A stretch of DNA of 64,000 bases from Hexactinellida sp. DTS-2022 (Eukaryota > Porifera > Hexactinellida). Position 1 is the first letter of the stretch; each line of letters starts with the position of its first letter. Under the pieces are notes generated by a model. That model was given only the letters and a program-made list of their open reading frames with translations, was not told where the DNA came from and searched no databases. The position numbers were made by a program, and so were the translations under genes. The DNA is taken from assembly GCA_028753945.1 (NCBI GenBank), contig JAPNXP010000004.1:186001-250000 (forward strand), given 5' to 3'. Shown here one piece after another: positions 30,362 to 41,430 of the stretch.

Positions 30362-31621
30362 TTACCATCTATTTTCATCTACAATTGAAACGAGCATGCT
30401 CTGATACTGTTTCTCCAGAATACTCTCAGAAAGTAGAGATCTAAGTGAGCTTCCCTCCTTTTCATAAACCTCTTGGCTTATATATTGCATGTCCTCACGT
30501 TCTACTAAAAATAAACGGTTGATCACTTGTTTGCTACGAATTACATTCAAGCCTGGGTTTGCATGGGGTAGATGCTTCTTAAGAACCGATAGCGATTTTA
30601 TGAGTCGATCAGCTTTTGTCTTAAACCTGTCCTCAACTAATGAGAACATTAGTCCCAGAGACATGGTAAACGAGTCGGAAAATCGGTTATCTTTAGGGAT
30701 TTCCTTCGAAATGAAAGTGTAGATACTTTTTCCTTCACTGACTTGGTTGAATTCTTGGACAAAGCAGTTTATCTGTGCAAACGAATTAGCAGTGAGAATA
30801 TGGATTATCTTCGCAGCACGTTCACTTTTGCTCGCGAAAATTAATTCATTTGCGTCTGCATTTGCTCTTATTTTATCTTCCCCATCTCCTTCAAGTTTAT
30901 CGTTTTCCAAAATGGCTAGACATAGCTTCTGAAAGTTATTTTTAGGCGTATTATTAACGATTTCCTCCTTTAACGAAGCGCCGGTTGAGTATTTGTGGTA
31001 GTTCGAAAGGATTTTCTGTAACTGTTGGTTAGAACTCATGAATAGAATCTCAATCAACGTAAAGTCGATGGTTCCAATGCTATTATCAACTGCCTTGATA
31101 ATCGAGTTAATTAGAATCACATCAGAAGTGCTGATAAGCGAGTGAGCGAGATGGGAACATCCATTTGGCGCTATTTTATGTACAACTTCATGTAAGTTCG
31201 TTGGATATTCAGCTTCATATCTCTTCACAAACTCTATTCGCTGCAAATCATCACGACAGGCTTGTATTCTTGCAAGCATTACACACGCATCAGGGTTATC
31301 CTTCACATTATTATGAAACGTAGCAAACTCATTCAAACATGTATGCACTACATTGCTTGGCTTTCTTTTCTGTCTGTTCGATAGCTTAGGCGATTTATCG
31401 GTATCTGTTGACACTTTTTTTGTTAGAGGTTTAGCAACTTTTTCTTCGATTACTGGTTTAGTTATGATTGTTTTTGGTTTTGCAAAGTAATTTAACAAAG
31501 GATTTCCCCACATTGATGGGGTCTCGCGTCCATACTTAGGTACACCATATCGATGCGGCATAAAATGGTATGGTAAAATAGGGGAATTTCCGCAATTATA
31601 ATGTGATTCAATTGAGAACAT
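30362..31621 (-). CDS. divergent annexin-like protein lacking type II calcium sites
   Basis: An intronless protein of 419 residues. Residues 1-90 are a basic, low-complexity head. The remainder has annexin-like repeats. The clearest is IGTIDFTLIEILFMSSNQQL followed by a tail with GASLKEEIVNN and FQKLCLAIL, matching the annexin pattern LIEIL..R.N..L and L..DI....S.. F..LL..L. The last repeat (DMQYISQEVYEKEGSSLRSL, ending QYQSMLVSIV) matches the canonical repeat-4 end. Annexins bind acidic phospholipids through GxGT-loops plus a downstream acidic residue. Only IGT survives in one repeat and the calcium ligands are not evident. Membrane binding may therefore be calcium-independent or lost. The assignment is by pattern only. 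Confidence 0.7.
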   Translation of the reverse strand: MFSIESHYNCGNSPILPYHFMPHRYGVPKYGRETPSMWGNPLLNYFAKPKTIITKPVIEEKVAKPLTKKVSTDTDKSPKLSNRQKRKPSNVVHTCLNEFATFHNNVKDNPDACVMLARIQACRDDLQRIEFVKRYEAEYPTNLHEVVHKIAPNGCSHLAHSLISTSDVILINSIIKAVDNSIGTIDFTLIEILFMSSNQQLQKILSNYHKYSTGASLKEEIVNNTPKNNFQKLCLAILENDKLEGDGEDKIRANADANELIFASKSERAAKIIHILTANSFAQINCFVQEFNQVSEGKSIYTFISKEIPKDNRFSDSFTMSLGLMFSLVEDRFKTKADRLIKSLSVLKKHLPHANPGLNVIRSKQVINRLFLVEREDMQYISQEVYEKEGSSLRSLLSESILEKQYQSMLVSIVDENRW

Positions 31622-34600
31622 TTTGTATGCAGATTTTTGCAGATTGGAAATGATTAATTTGAATACTCACTAAATATAAATGAACAGTTATAGATACTAA
31701 GTAATGTATATCATATATATATATACTTTTTGATGACAAGCCTATACTCATTAATTAATTAATTCTAAAATACTACTAATTCTATTATGGAAGTATATAG
31801 TACACTATAGTCTATAGACCTTTCAATAAGATTAAATTAGTATAGAAAGTTCGTAATTCTACTCTAGTAGAATAACATTGTGTTTACATATCATTTACAT
31901 TGGAAAAGTAGAAAGTTAGTAACATAATATCATGCTGTAAACAATTATCATAATTTTATGTGTTTGCATAGTAGAACCTTGAGCTAATTTGTCGAGAATT
32001 CATTAATACCAAATCTATTCAACTTTTCCTAGCCTCACCAAGTAATCATATGGTACACCATCTGTACAACGGTCCTATATTTGCTAAAAAAGAATGTCAA
32101 CAAAATTTGAAATTGTTTAATTGCTTGTTAGAAATATTGTAATGCATTCGATATGACCAGCTTGGAAATATATGATAGCCACATTTCAATTAAAAGTTCA
32201 AGAGCAATGATTACACTTTATATTAATTTGTTGGTTTATTTCCGGTGGTAACATGATTGAATAATAATTCTAAAAATATAAACTGATGAGTAAACTATTC
32301 CTGTATCCTTCAATTGTTTTTACAACTTGCAAAATAAATAAATTTGTTGAGTATCCCTTTCTAAATGATTATTCAAATAATTTAGTAAATCAACAAACGC
32401 GTTAATTGTACACATTTGTTAACTGTTTGAGTACAAATTAATTTATATATAAATTTGCAATTAACTTAATAATCTCTATTAGTATCTTAAACGTGTTTAC
32501 TGCTGTGCAGACATATTAATTTAATCTGTAGACGAGACTAAACAGTCTGCATAAGGAGAATGGGAATAGCATGAATGATAGTTTCCATGAATTTATTGAA
32601 TTTATAACATTATCTAATAGTTTGGTAAACTGATCAAGAAGTATCAAGTTTAATTACATTTCCAAATAAGCCTAGTAATCGACATTAAGAATGTTTAATT
32701 AATTAATCAGGGGATCTCCATAACACGTGTTTGTCTTGATATAATTATTATGACTAAAACTTAATTGAGTCCACCTGGTTGGTATCTTATTCTTGCCTAA
32801 TAGCAAGGTTTTAATGGCAATATAATCCAGTTGTAATAACATAATGATCTAATAGGAAGTCAGTCTTTAGAAAGTTTTTCTAATAAGAAGTTAGACTATT
32901 AGCAAGTATATTGTCGGTAATCTTTTAATTAGGTTCAGTCTTCAATAGTTTGTGGTCCTAATTTCCTTTTTAAATTTCAATTTCAAAAACAATAATTTCT
33001 ACTAATTTAATCATTACAGAAAAGAGAGGAAATTAAAGAGAATTATTCTAAAAATTATATATTATGAGTTAGCAGGACATTTCCCTCAAAATGAATAGAA
33101 ACTGATTACAGAATTATAATGTTGTAATAAGAGGTCAATTTAAACAAAAATACATTAAATATTACATAATATGTAATATTATATTACTATCGAGTACACG
33201 GGCCTGACGTTAGCGTAATTAAGGGACGTAGTTATTGAAAATAATAATTAAAATATCTTATGCTAGACCATTATATTGAACTTGATTTTAATTAAATTTT
33301 TTGGAATTTTAAAAAGTAGAATCTGTAGTCATATACAATTATACATAATTAAACCCACTAATTTATGTAAGTTCAATGAATTGAAATAATTTGATATTCT
33401 AACTACTCCATATACGTATAATTCATTAATGGCACAGCCTACACAATATTATAATTAGAATACTGTCTCCTTTGGCTACTATAAATCCCACAACATTGTG
33501 TTTATCAAATAAATGATATCCATTATAAATAAAAGCTACTTGCTAACCGAACATAAATGCATTAAAACGCCTTTCAAGGTCTACAGGCTACTACCTATGT
33601 AATATTGCCTAATTAAACTTCAATAATATTACACATTATCACAGATGTTACCCCTACTCAGTTAATTATTATTTATCGAGATACTTTGCTTTGAAAAGCT
33701 TTAACATGAAGGGTATAGTTATTCATTAGGGGGGTGGTCTTTAAGAATTATTTTTTAATAGTTTAACAGCCATTATTTTATCAAAGTAAATATAACATAC
33801 GAGTCCTTCTGCCAAGCTTTTTTCAATTGTAAATCTCATTAATAAATATTCATAATAGAAATTTGAAACAATTATATTCGTTATCAGCATACTTGTTGTT
33901 GTTGTTGTTTGGATCGTGACGAATACGAATTGTACTTGTTCATGAACCGCTAGACCAAAGAAGAGATCGCTTAGTTATACATATGAGCTAGTCAAAATGT
34001 TACATTTGTATATAAGTATTCGATTGCAATCTAGATAGATTGCGCATGCTTTTTCTATTATGTACGTTGTTTGATATTTTGCTAATCTATTGTGCAATAC
34101 ACAGCTTGTAACAATTCATTGAAATTATATGGGACATAAATATATCACATATCATAAATATGGAATAGATATTGCACGATACAATATGAATATGGATTAT
34201 ATGTATGTATCGAGTTAATAGTATTCTAAATTGCTAGAAATTTAGCACACATCATCAACCCTCAGTGGCATTATATCTCCTTTTATAGAAGAAATTGAAT
34301 GGAATTAATTCTCAGGTGGGAAAAATTCTTCATTGTAATAATACATCCATAATTTTATTGTCAGTATTGAATAGATAAATATCAATTAAAAACGAAATAG
34401 GTTAGAAATAGTTAACAGCAGCAGCAACTACGAGCTCACCACAATAAAAGAAGATAACGAGTAGAAATAACCAATTAAAATAGACTAGTCTGTTACCTCA
34501 AGAATTTAGAATTTGTATAGCAACATCCCTTGAAAGCATTGTGTCTATCATGGTGCAATAGATATGGAGTCTTATTAATTTATGTCAGACAATAGAAACT

Positions 34601-34890
34601 AATGCAAATATACTGAAGAATTAATTATAGTATATTAACAAATATGCGAAAGGTGAATAGATTCGAAAATAGAATCTACAATTAATATTAGTTAATGCTA
34701 TGAACGAAAGAAAAAAAAACTTAAGTATTTAAGGTGAGCCCAAGTGGGAAAGAAAGAAAACAAATTCACACATTTGCAACCAAGAAAGAAATCAGAATGT
34801 CGCTTTCAAATACACAAACATACACTCTGTGCACAGGCATTATTTCACTCATCAGTAAACAACAACGAAACAACAAACGCTCGCTCCATT

Positions 34891-35874
34891 CACTCGCTAG
34901 TCTGATTTAATAGCACAGCTAACACCCATCCGGATTATTACGTCATTACTAATGCGTCCATTTATTCCACCATTGGACAGTTAGTTGAATGTGAGATTAT
35001 AGGCGAGATTAGGTAGTGTATCTCTCTGTGTCATGTCTAGCTATTCGACTGGGTATTTTGCTTTGGTGAAAGATGCCAGTCTAATTATTTGAGTAGTGAG
35101 CAGGTGCAAATTTAATTTATTGATTGGGTGGAGTTAGTTTTATTGCGTGCATAAGGGTAGATTTCATTGGTGCTGGACTCTCTCTGTGAACTCTGATTAA
35201 GTTAGCAAGCTGTAATGAGGTGAGTCTTTGAAAGCATTTATAATTATATTATTACAGTAAGTTACTATCCTTTTATGAGTTTTATCACAAAAATAATTTG
35301 TATATCGATTATCAAAGCTTATTGTGAAAAAAATTCGGTAGATATTCTAAACTCATTTTTTGGGGAAAATTATTGTTGAATGTTTTGAGAAATAAGTTTA
35401 GTCGACTTGGAATTATTTGAAAAGAAGTTTTAATACAATTGAGTCGACTTTTTGTTGTCATAAATCTTGCAGTCTATTTAAAATTTTATCTAGAGTAGAC
35501 ATTATTTCTGTTCAATATTCAAACTGTATCCTTTAGGCGCACTCATTATTACGCAGCAACACTTAAGCAGGGAGCACTGAGAGAGAACAGCACTAATGGG
35601 TCCAGCTTTATGCACGCAATTGAATTGACCCCACGCAATCTCTAAAATTAAATTTACACCTTCCCACTATTCAAATAATTAAATTGACATTTTTCCTCAG
35701 ATCAAGATAACCAATCGAATAACTAATCAGGACACAGAGTGACACACTACCTTATCTCTCCTATAATCTCATATTCAATCAACTGTCCACTGGTGTAATA
35801 AGGGGGCGTATCAGTGATGACGTAGTAATACGGATAGGTGCTAGTTGTGCAACAGACTAAGTCTACTGGCGAGT
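34891..35874. repeat. large imperfect palindrome, ~335-bp arms
   Basis: The left arm (34891-35225) and right arm (35536-35874) are inverted copies, roughly 70-75% alike by eye, around a ~310-bp unrelated spacer. Paired blocks include TGGACAGTTAGTTGAATGTG with its complement of CATATTCAATCAACTGTCCA, and TTATTGCGTGCATAAGG with GCTTTATGCACGCAATTG. No ORF and no clear target duplication were found. Confidence 0.85.
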
Positions 35875-35946
35875 ACGGCCAATAACGTACACAGGTCTCA
35901 AGCCAGAAGAGAAGTTAATCAAAGAAGAAAATTCTATACTAAGCAC

Positions 35947-36368
35947 CAGAGTGGACCATGGGTCAACATTGGTGACCCATGACCCATCTGACCCATCCCA
36001 TTTCTGACCCATGACCCATTGACCCATTGACCCATGACCCATCGAGTGACCCATTGACCCATCACACAATTTTAAATATCTATATACTATACTATAACAT
36101 TAACAAAATAACAGAATAACAGTATAAATTACCTCAACAAACCTACCTGTTGCAATGTCGAATATGTTTAGTCTTTCAATGCACATAAATGTTATAATAA
36201 TAATGATGATGATGAGTGATTCGTATTTTAACTGAAGATGACATTGAAATTCCTAATGGGTCATGGGTCATGGGTCACGGAGCCGTGACCCATGACCCAT
36301 CTGACCCATCGATTTAGGTGACCCATCTGACCCATGACCCATGACCCATCGACCCATGGTCCACTCTG
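35947..36368. mobile_element. hAT-type non-autonomous element with GACCCAT-repeat arms
   Basis: The inverted ends CAGAGTGGACCATGGGTC and GACCCATGGTCCACTCTG are perfect complements. A perfect 8-bp duplication, CTAAGCAC, flanks it (35939-35946 and 36369-36376), the hAT signature. Both arms are filled with GACCCAT heptamers, the right arm also holding a central inversion around 36285. The unique centre is AT-rich and non-coding. Confidence 0.92.
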
Positions 36369-36791
36369 CTAAGCACGCAATACATATCAGCATGATACAT
36401 TAGTTTATTAGCCGCGATTATATTTTTGATGTTTATTGATTAGTTTAATAAAACTGCAAGCATTTATTTCACTGTACACGTGTTTTCTTCTCTACGATTG
36501 TTACATGTAATTAATTACTTCGATTACAGCAGCAAAATGTCTACCTGTTCATTTATTTTCTATCGTATTCTATCGAGAGGTCAAGTTTAATTAATAATTA
36601 AATCTATCTTAATTTCGATACAGCTTTATTCATTTAGTCTCTGACACAAACCACATCATATATTATCCGTCCTTTTGACTCCAGGTTAATTAACTTTTAG
36701 CCATGGGCCCATGGCAGAAATTTAACTATGGACAAGTCAAATTAGTTTAATTATACAAACACAGTAGTAACAACTTTAAATGACAACTAAA

Positions 36792-37441
36792 TTAAATATT
36801 TATATTGTCATCTTGTGAGTGTAGAAAGTTGTATAGCGTTTTAGCACTCGATTTCCCAACTAATAATATTAAATCTTCTTCTGTAGCCTTAACTAGCCTC
36901 TCTAATGTATGGAAATTCTCCATTATCGCCTTTGCTTTTACATTCCCCAGTTTGGGGATATTCTGTAGAGCATCCAATATACATTTTTCTTTTGGAATCG
37001 GTTTCTGTTTAATCAGAAAAGGATTATTCTTTGGATTCAATTCCTCTTGAATAATCTTCCCTACAATTCAACAGCTTCGGTTTTAGATACAACCATCATT
37101 AAATTTAGTTTAAATTCAATAACTACAAAGTTCTGGAATTCCATAAAGTTATCATCAAATAACATCGACTCTAACAAGACTATTCCTTGACTAACTTTTG
37201 CTTTAAAATCCGAAATTCGTTTTTTAGAATCTCCTATAGAGATTAATTCATGTTCTTCAACATACAATACACCCTTCCCATCCAAGTACACTATATCTAT
37301 AGTACCCAATGTTTCGTCAATGTTAACAAAGTACTTTTCTTTAAGCAGTTTGTGTATCTCGCCACCAGCCAACCGCCCATTAAGCATCACATACCCAGTA
37401 GGCACCTTGTACCCAGGATTAGGTTTGGATTTAGTTGCCAT
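36792..37441 (-). CDS. FAAP24: FAAP24-like (FANCM partner) with a single-base frameshift
   Basis: Residues 1-126 (37061-37441) match FAAP24: VPTGYVMLNGRLAGGEIHKL, LYVEEHEL, KKRISDF and QGIVLLES, a degenerate XPF/ERCC4 nuclease fold, ending VVSKTEAVEL. The C-terminal (HhH)2 part continues in another frame. It reads IVGKIIQEELNPKNNP from just after TTGA at about 37056 and then ALQNIPKLGNVKAKAIMENF down to 36792. No GT-AG intron of plausible length can join the two frames, because all GT donors before the stop are in the wrong phase. FAAP24 binds FANCM and targets it to DNA in interstrand-crosslink repair. Either the assembly has a one-base error or the allele is broken. Confidence 0.8.
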
Positions 37442-37895
37442 ATAATACAGCTACAGTAGACTCTCGTTAGTACATCATTCATACTTAAATATAATCCATG
37501 GATATTGAGATTTTTGGGTTGATTTATGGGTTTTCCCTGGATTTAATTTAAAATAGATTAACTATGAATCTAAAGCGAAAATAATTGCTCAAATCCCTGG
37601 GGTGTTGGTATGTAAAAAATGATAATATTTATTTACAAATATACTAATTTTGTAAATTCAGTTAATAGAAAGTTCGCATTATTATAAAGCATATTTTTCT
37701 GCAAAATTTGACTCCCAGGCACGTGTGAATAACTTTGTTTTGTGTACTAACGAGAGTATGCTAGTAAATCTGAATACACACCCAAGGAATATAATTTACA
37801 TAATACCATTTCAATGTTTATCTAAACAACCTAACAAACGAAACACGATTCTAACATTTCTATAAGAATCTAATGCCAAACGGGTCCTAAATCCC
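37442..37895. mobile_element. spacer filled by an eroded ~310-bp TIR element (about 37454-37762)
   Basis: The left end CAGTAGACTCTCGTTAGTAC and the inverted right end GTACTAACGAGAGTATGCT bracket AT-rich non-coding sequence. The ends match the GTTAGTA MITE family but the interior is unrelated. It separates FAAP24 from the HOP gene. Confidence 0.6.
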
Positions 37896-38873
37896 TTAGC
37901 GAATTCCTAACACTCCAGATTCAATCAGTTTGGAGATTTTAGTAGCGATTTCCGGATTCTGTAAGTGGTCCTTTAGAGATTCCGGATTTGTCTGCATTTG
38001 TTGTAGTATCATCTGCATGGCTGGGTCAGACAGGATTTTCTGAATCTCTGGATCTTGCATCGCGTTTTTTTTCCGTTCTTCAGGTGTCTCTTGAGTGGAT
38101 AAGTTCCGTAAACCAGCCTTGGCGTCCGCTGAGCTTGGGTTTATATCCAAAGCTCGTTCGTAAGCTTCTCTAGCTAGACCGAATTGTTTCATTGCCAAGT
38201 GACACCCACCTTTTCGTATAAAACCCTTCACAAATGTAGGGTCTAGTTTTATACAAGTTTCGCAGTCAGTTAGCGCTAATCCAAACTCGGCAACTTTCGT
38301 GTAACACGCGGCTCTATTCGAGTAAACTTTCGCATCTTCAGGATTGCGCTTTATCGCTTCAGAATATCGTTTTATTGCTTCCGGAAATTTCCCATCCAGG
38401 AATAGTTTATTTCCAGATTCCTTCTCTACTATTGATATTTCAGGATTAATGTAAGCCAAACGCGCCTGCTCTTTTAGTTCAGCTTCCAAGGAAATTTTCT
38501 TCTTCACGATATCCAAATTGCGATTCTCAGTGATTGATTTTTCTAAGAATTTGACTGCATTTGTTAAATCCCCTTTCTTCTCGTAAGCAATCCCAATCCT
38601 CTGAAACGCTCTAGCGATTACTTTAAAATCTGCCCTTACTTCCCGACCCTTTTCAACTGCCTCTGAGCAGAGACTAATGCAATCATCGTATTTCTCTTGT
38701 TCAATGTAAACAGCAGATTTATTGCATAGCACAATTATGTTAGTGGAATCAAATTCGAAAGCTTGGTCGTAATGAGCAATCGCAACATCAAAGTCCTTCT
38801 TCGAATAAGCTGTATTTCCTTTCTCTTTTTCTAAATCGGATGCTTTTCTATTCTTTGGATTAGCTTCTGCCAT
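37896..38873 (-). CDS. STIP1: short HOP/STIP1 co-chaperone lacking TPR1
   Basis: An intronless protein of 325 residues. TPR2A: KEKGNTAYSKKDFDVAIAHY through ARAFQRIGIAYEKKGD. TPR2B: ESGNKLFLDGKFPEAIKRYS, DAKVYSNRAACYTK and CIKLDPTFVKGFIRKG. The DP2 domain ends the protein (DPEIQKILSDPAMQMILQQM ... SGVLGIR). HOP bridges HSP70 and HSP90 and delivers clients. Human STIP1 is 543 residues with TPR1-DP1 in front; this one begins just before TPR2A. Nematode STI-1 is known to be similarly short. The start is supported by an acidic/basic linker (MAEANPKNRKASDLEKEKGN) that aligns with the human linker before TPR2A, and no upstream TPR1 coding sequence is seen in the 265 bp to GRWD1. Confidence 0.92.
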   Translation of the reverse strand: MAEANPKNRKASDLEKEKGNTAYSKKDFDVAIAHYDQAFEFDSTNIIVLCNKSAVYIEQEKYDDCISLCSEAVEKGREVRADFKVIARAFQRIGIAYEKKGDLTNAVKFLEKSITENRNLDIVKKKISLEAELKEQARLAYINPEISIVEKESGNKLFLDGKFPEAIKRYSEAIKRNPEDAKVYSNRAACYTKVAEFGLALTDCETCIKLDPTFVKGFIRKGGCHLAMKQFGLAREAYERALDINPSSADAKAGLRNLSTQETPEERKKNAMQDPEIQKILSDPAMQMILQQMQTNPESLKDHLQNPEIATKISKLIESGVLGIR

Positions 38874-39138
38874 TTCTATTCTCTTGAAAAAACAATTATT
38901 ACTGAATTATAAATCAAACTGATTTTAAATAAGAAATGCTAGATCGAAAGAACATTCTAGAATATTCGTATAGCCACATACAGAGATACTATTAGGAAAT
39001 AGAATATACTAGAATATTCTAGAATATGTACAACCAAATTAGAATATTTTCCACTGCAAACTCCACTGATTTCCAATTGCTAATATTTAATTCCTTCTTA
39101 AATAACAGCATTTATTCCTACAAAATACAGAATCTTAA

Positions 39139-41042
39139 TTATACACTAATAGTTTTGAATACATTGAACCCGCTTTCAGCAGTGCTAACCAATACCCCAG
39201 GGAACTGTGAATGCCAATGTATTTCTTTAATCTGTTTCTGTCCCTTGTGTACAAACAACAGCTGAGGTGGCACACTACTATTTTCTAACTTTTCGTCCAT
39301 CGAGCTTTCATCTGTGACGTCACACTCTACAGAGAGATCCCATTGAGTTATCTGGTTATCCTCTCCACTGCTTGCGAACACTGGGGAATCCGTTGCATGC
39401 CATTCTACCGATGTTATTGGTGCGGAGTGCTGTTTAAATAGAGCAGCACAGGTTCCATCATTGATTTTCCTCAAATCCCAAACCTTGATAATCCCATCAT
39501 CCCCACCACTGGCTATTAACGGCTGAATTGCATTCCAACTGATCACATTCACATCAACTTCGTGTGCCTGTATTAGTGTTGTAAAATTTCCAAAAATTTT
39601 GTTTTCCATGGAAATTTCTGGAAAGATTACATATTTTTAATTATGCTTAGGATCTTTATTTGAAATTGCCAAAATTTTTGTGCTACTTAAGTTAGACTGT
39701 TGAGGAAAAATAACAATCGCACAGTAACAACTCTACATTATAGATATGGTTTATCAAAATTTCAAAACTAGGTATATACAGTGGAGCCTCACATAACGGA
39801 CACTCTAAATAACGGACAACGGTTCCGGTCCCAAGGTGTCCGTTGTTCAGAGGCTCTACTATATAATAATTTTCCATGTAAAATTTCCAGAAATTTCCCG
39901 ACCTTACAACACTAGCCTGTATATTAAGCATGCAGGCTTTATTTGGAGCCGCCCGAATATCCCATATACGGAGTGTGCCATCACAACTGCAAGAGGCAAA
40001 TACAGTTGCCTCGTTAGGACTCCATTGTAGATCTTCTACACTTTTCGTATGCGCTGTGTACGGACGCTGATCTACATTCCAACCGCCCTCTATCGGTTGC
40101 CATAGATGTATACTCTTATTACAGTCCCCTGTTAATAATCTGCCTATCACATTTCGCGACCAATCCATCGCGAAACCTTCACTTTGATGACCACTGAAAC
40201 TAAATATGGGTTCGCATTTAATTCGTTCATCAGTTGGACCCGAAACTGAGGCTTCAATTGCTGCGAAATGTTTGTCGAAATCGTAAATATTAACCACACC
40301 TAAATCGGACCAGGTACTAACAATACATTTACCATGGATATGTGAATAACGAATTCTATTAACGCCACCATTATGCGTTATATTAATATTCTCCAATTCT
40401 GGTTTATCGTCGTAGAATTCATTTGATTCATGAGAAGAATCACTGTTTTCCTCGTTCTCCTTAATTCTAACCAAATTGTGGAGCTTCATTAATATAACAC
40501 TGTTCAGTGTAGGAAGAGTATGACTGGTTGTACCTATAGGAACAGTGTTAATTGAATATGATTCAATGCAGGGATTGGAAATTAATGATTTTAATAATAG
40601 AAATTTAAATCATTGATTTGAATGTACATTGAAATTACTATGATTGAAATAGATTTCGCTCTTTTCAATAGTAAAATACACTTTGAATCAATAGATCTTA
40701 AAAAATCATAATTTTTAGAACTTGAATTATTGAAGGCTATAATAAATCAACTTGAAATCAATGATTTTGAATTACTTAAAAAATAATCGTTTTTTTCATC
40801 CCTGTATTATAACTGTATTATCTACAACCTGCTACTAAGTATAGTGTGAGTGGGTATTCAATTCCCCCTGCATGGGAGGGGTGTGGGATAATGTCAAACG
40901 TGAGACACGGGATTCCAGTCTGCATAGCATGGTACAATTCGTAAGCGGAACTGTCAAATGCGAGCTCTTCATCTGAAGAAGATTCTGACTTTGTTTGTTC
41001 TTTAGAAGAAACTGGGGTTAGTGGGATGTTAACTTCCGCCAT
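39139..41042 (-). CDS. GRWD1: GRWD1, WD40 ribosome-biogenesis/histone-binding protein, 3 exons
   Basis: Exons 40829-41042, 39908-40533 and 39139-39567 give 422 residues through GT-AG junctions. Exon 1 has YELYHAMQTGIPCLTFDI and YPLTLYLVAG, the CAF1C/H4-binding N-terminal helix region. Exon 2 has KLHNLVRIKE, GGVNRIRYSHI, GFAMDWSRNVIGRLLTGDC, VEDLQWSPNEATVFASCSCD and IWDIRAAPNKACML. Exon 3 has DVNVISWNAIQPLIASGGDD and ends VLVSTAESGFNVFKTISV, almost as in human GRWD1. The protein acts in 60S assembly and binds histones and MCM loading factors. The start was set at 41042 because upstream sequence is not conserved. Intron 2 carries a MITE (39779-39860). Confidence 0.95.
39779..39860. mobile_element. 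MITE in GRWD1 intron 2, pair of the 7079-7158 element
   Basis: The left end is CAGTGGAGCCTCACATAACG; the right end is GTTGTTCAGAGGCTCTACT. It aligns inversely with 7079-7158 over most of its length. Confidence 0.75.
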
Positions 41043-41430
41043 TTTCGCGAATAATTGTCTGGAATTAACCCAAATGAATTCTAATACGTCATCAGAAAAT
41101 AAAGTAGAATTCCAATTTGGACTCTTCATTAAAATTCGATTAAATATACCCAATAACTGGCTGGTCACACACAAGTTAAAACTCATATAGCAAAGTACAA
41201 GTTCCTTTGTACTAAGTTCGTTGCATGGTAGGTTAGTTTATTAAAGTTATAGGAATCCAAATTGTATACGCACTACCAATTCTCATACTTGTACAACGAA
41301 TAATAACAATTAATATTAATATTAATAATAATATAATAATAATACTGACTTTTACATTCTTGTAAAATCATTACACAGTTATATGATAAAATGAAAACGG
41401 CTAAGCTAATCAACCACAAGTATAGTTCTC

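Larger units (their letters stand above)
31622..36791. other. 5.2-kb gene desert
   Basis: No protein-coding exon could be supported on either strand. The sequence is very AT-rich. It contains the large palindrome at 34891-35874, the hAT-type element at 35947-36368, and degenerate GCAA-type MITE debris at 32790-32940. Non-coding transcripts cannot be excluded. Confidence 0.5.

Noticed and set aside
35863-36069. Short minus-strand open frame rich in MGHGSMG
   Set aside because: Translation of the GACCCAT heptamer array of the hAT-type element, not a gene.
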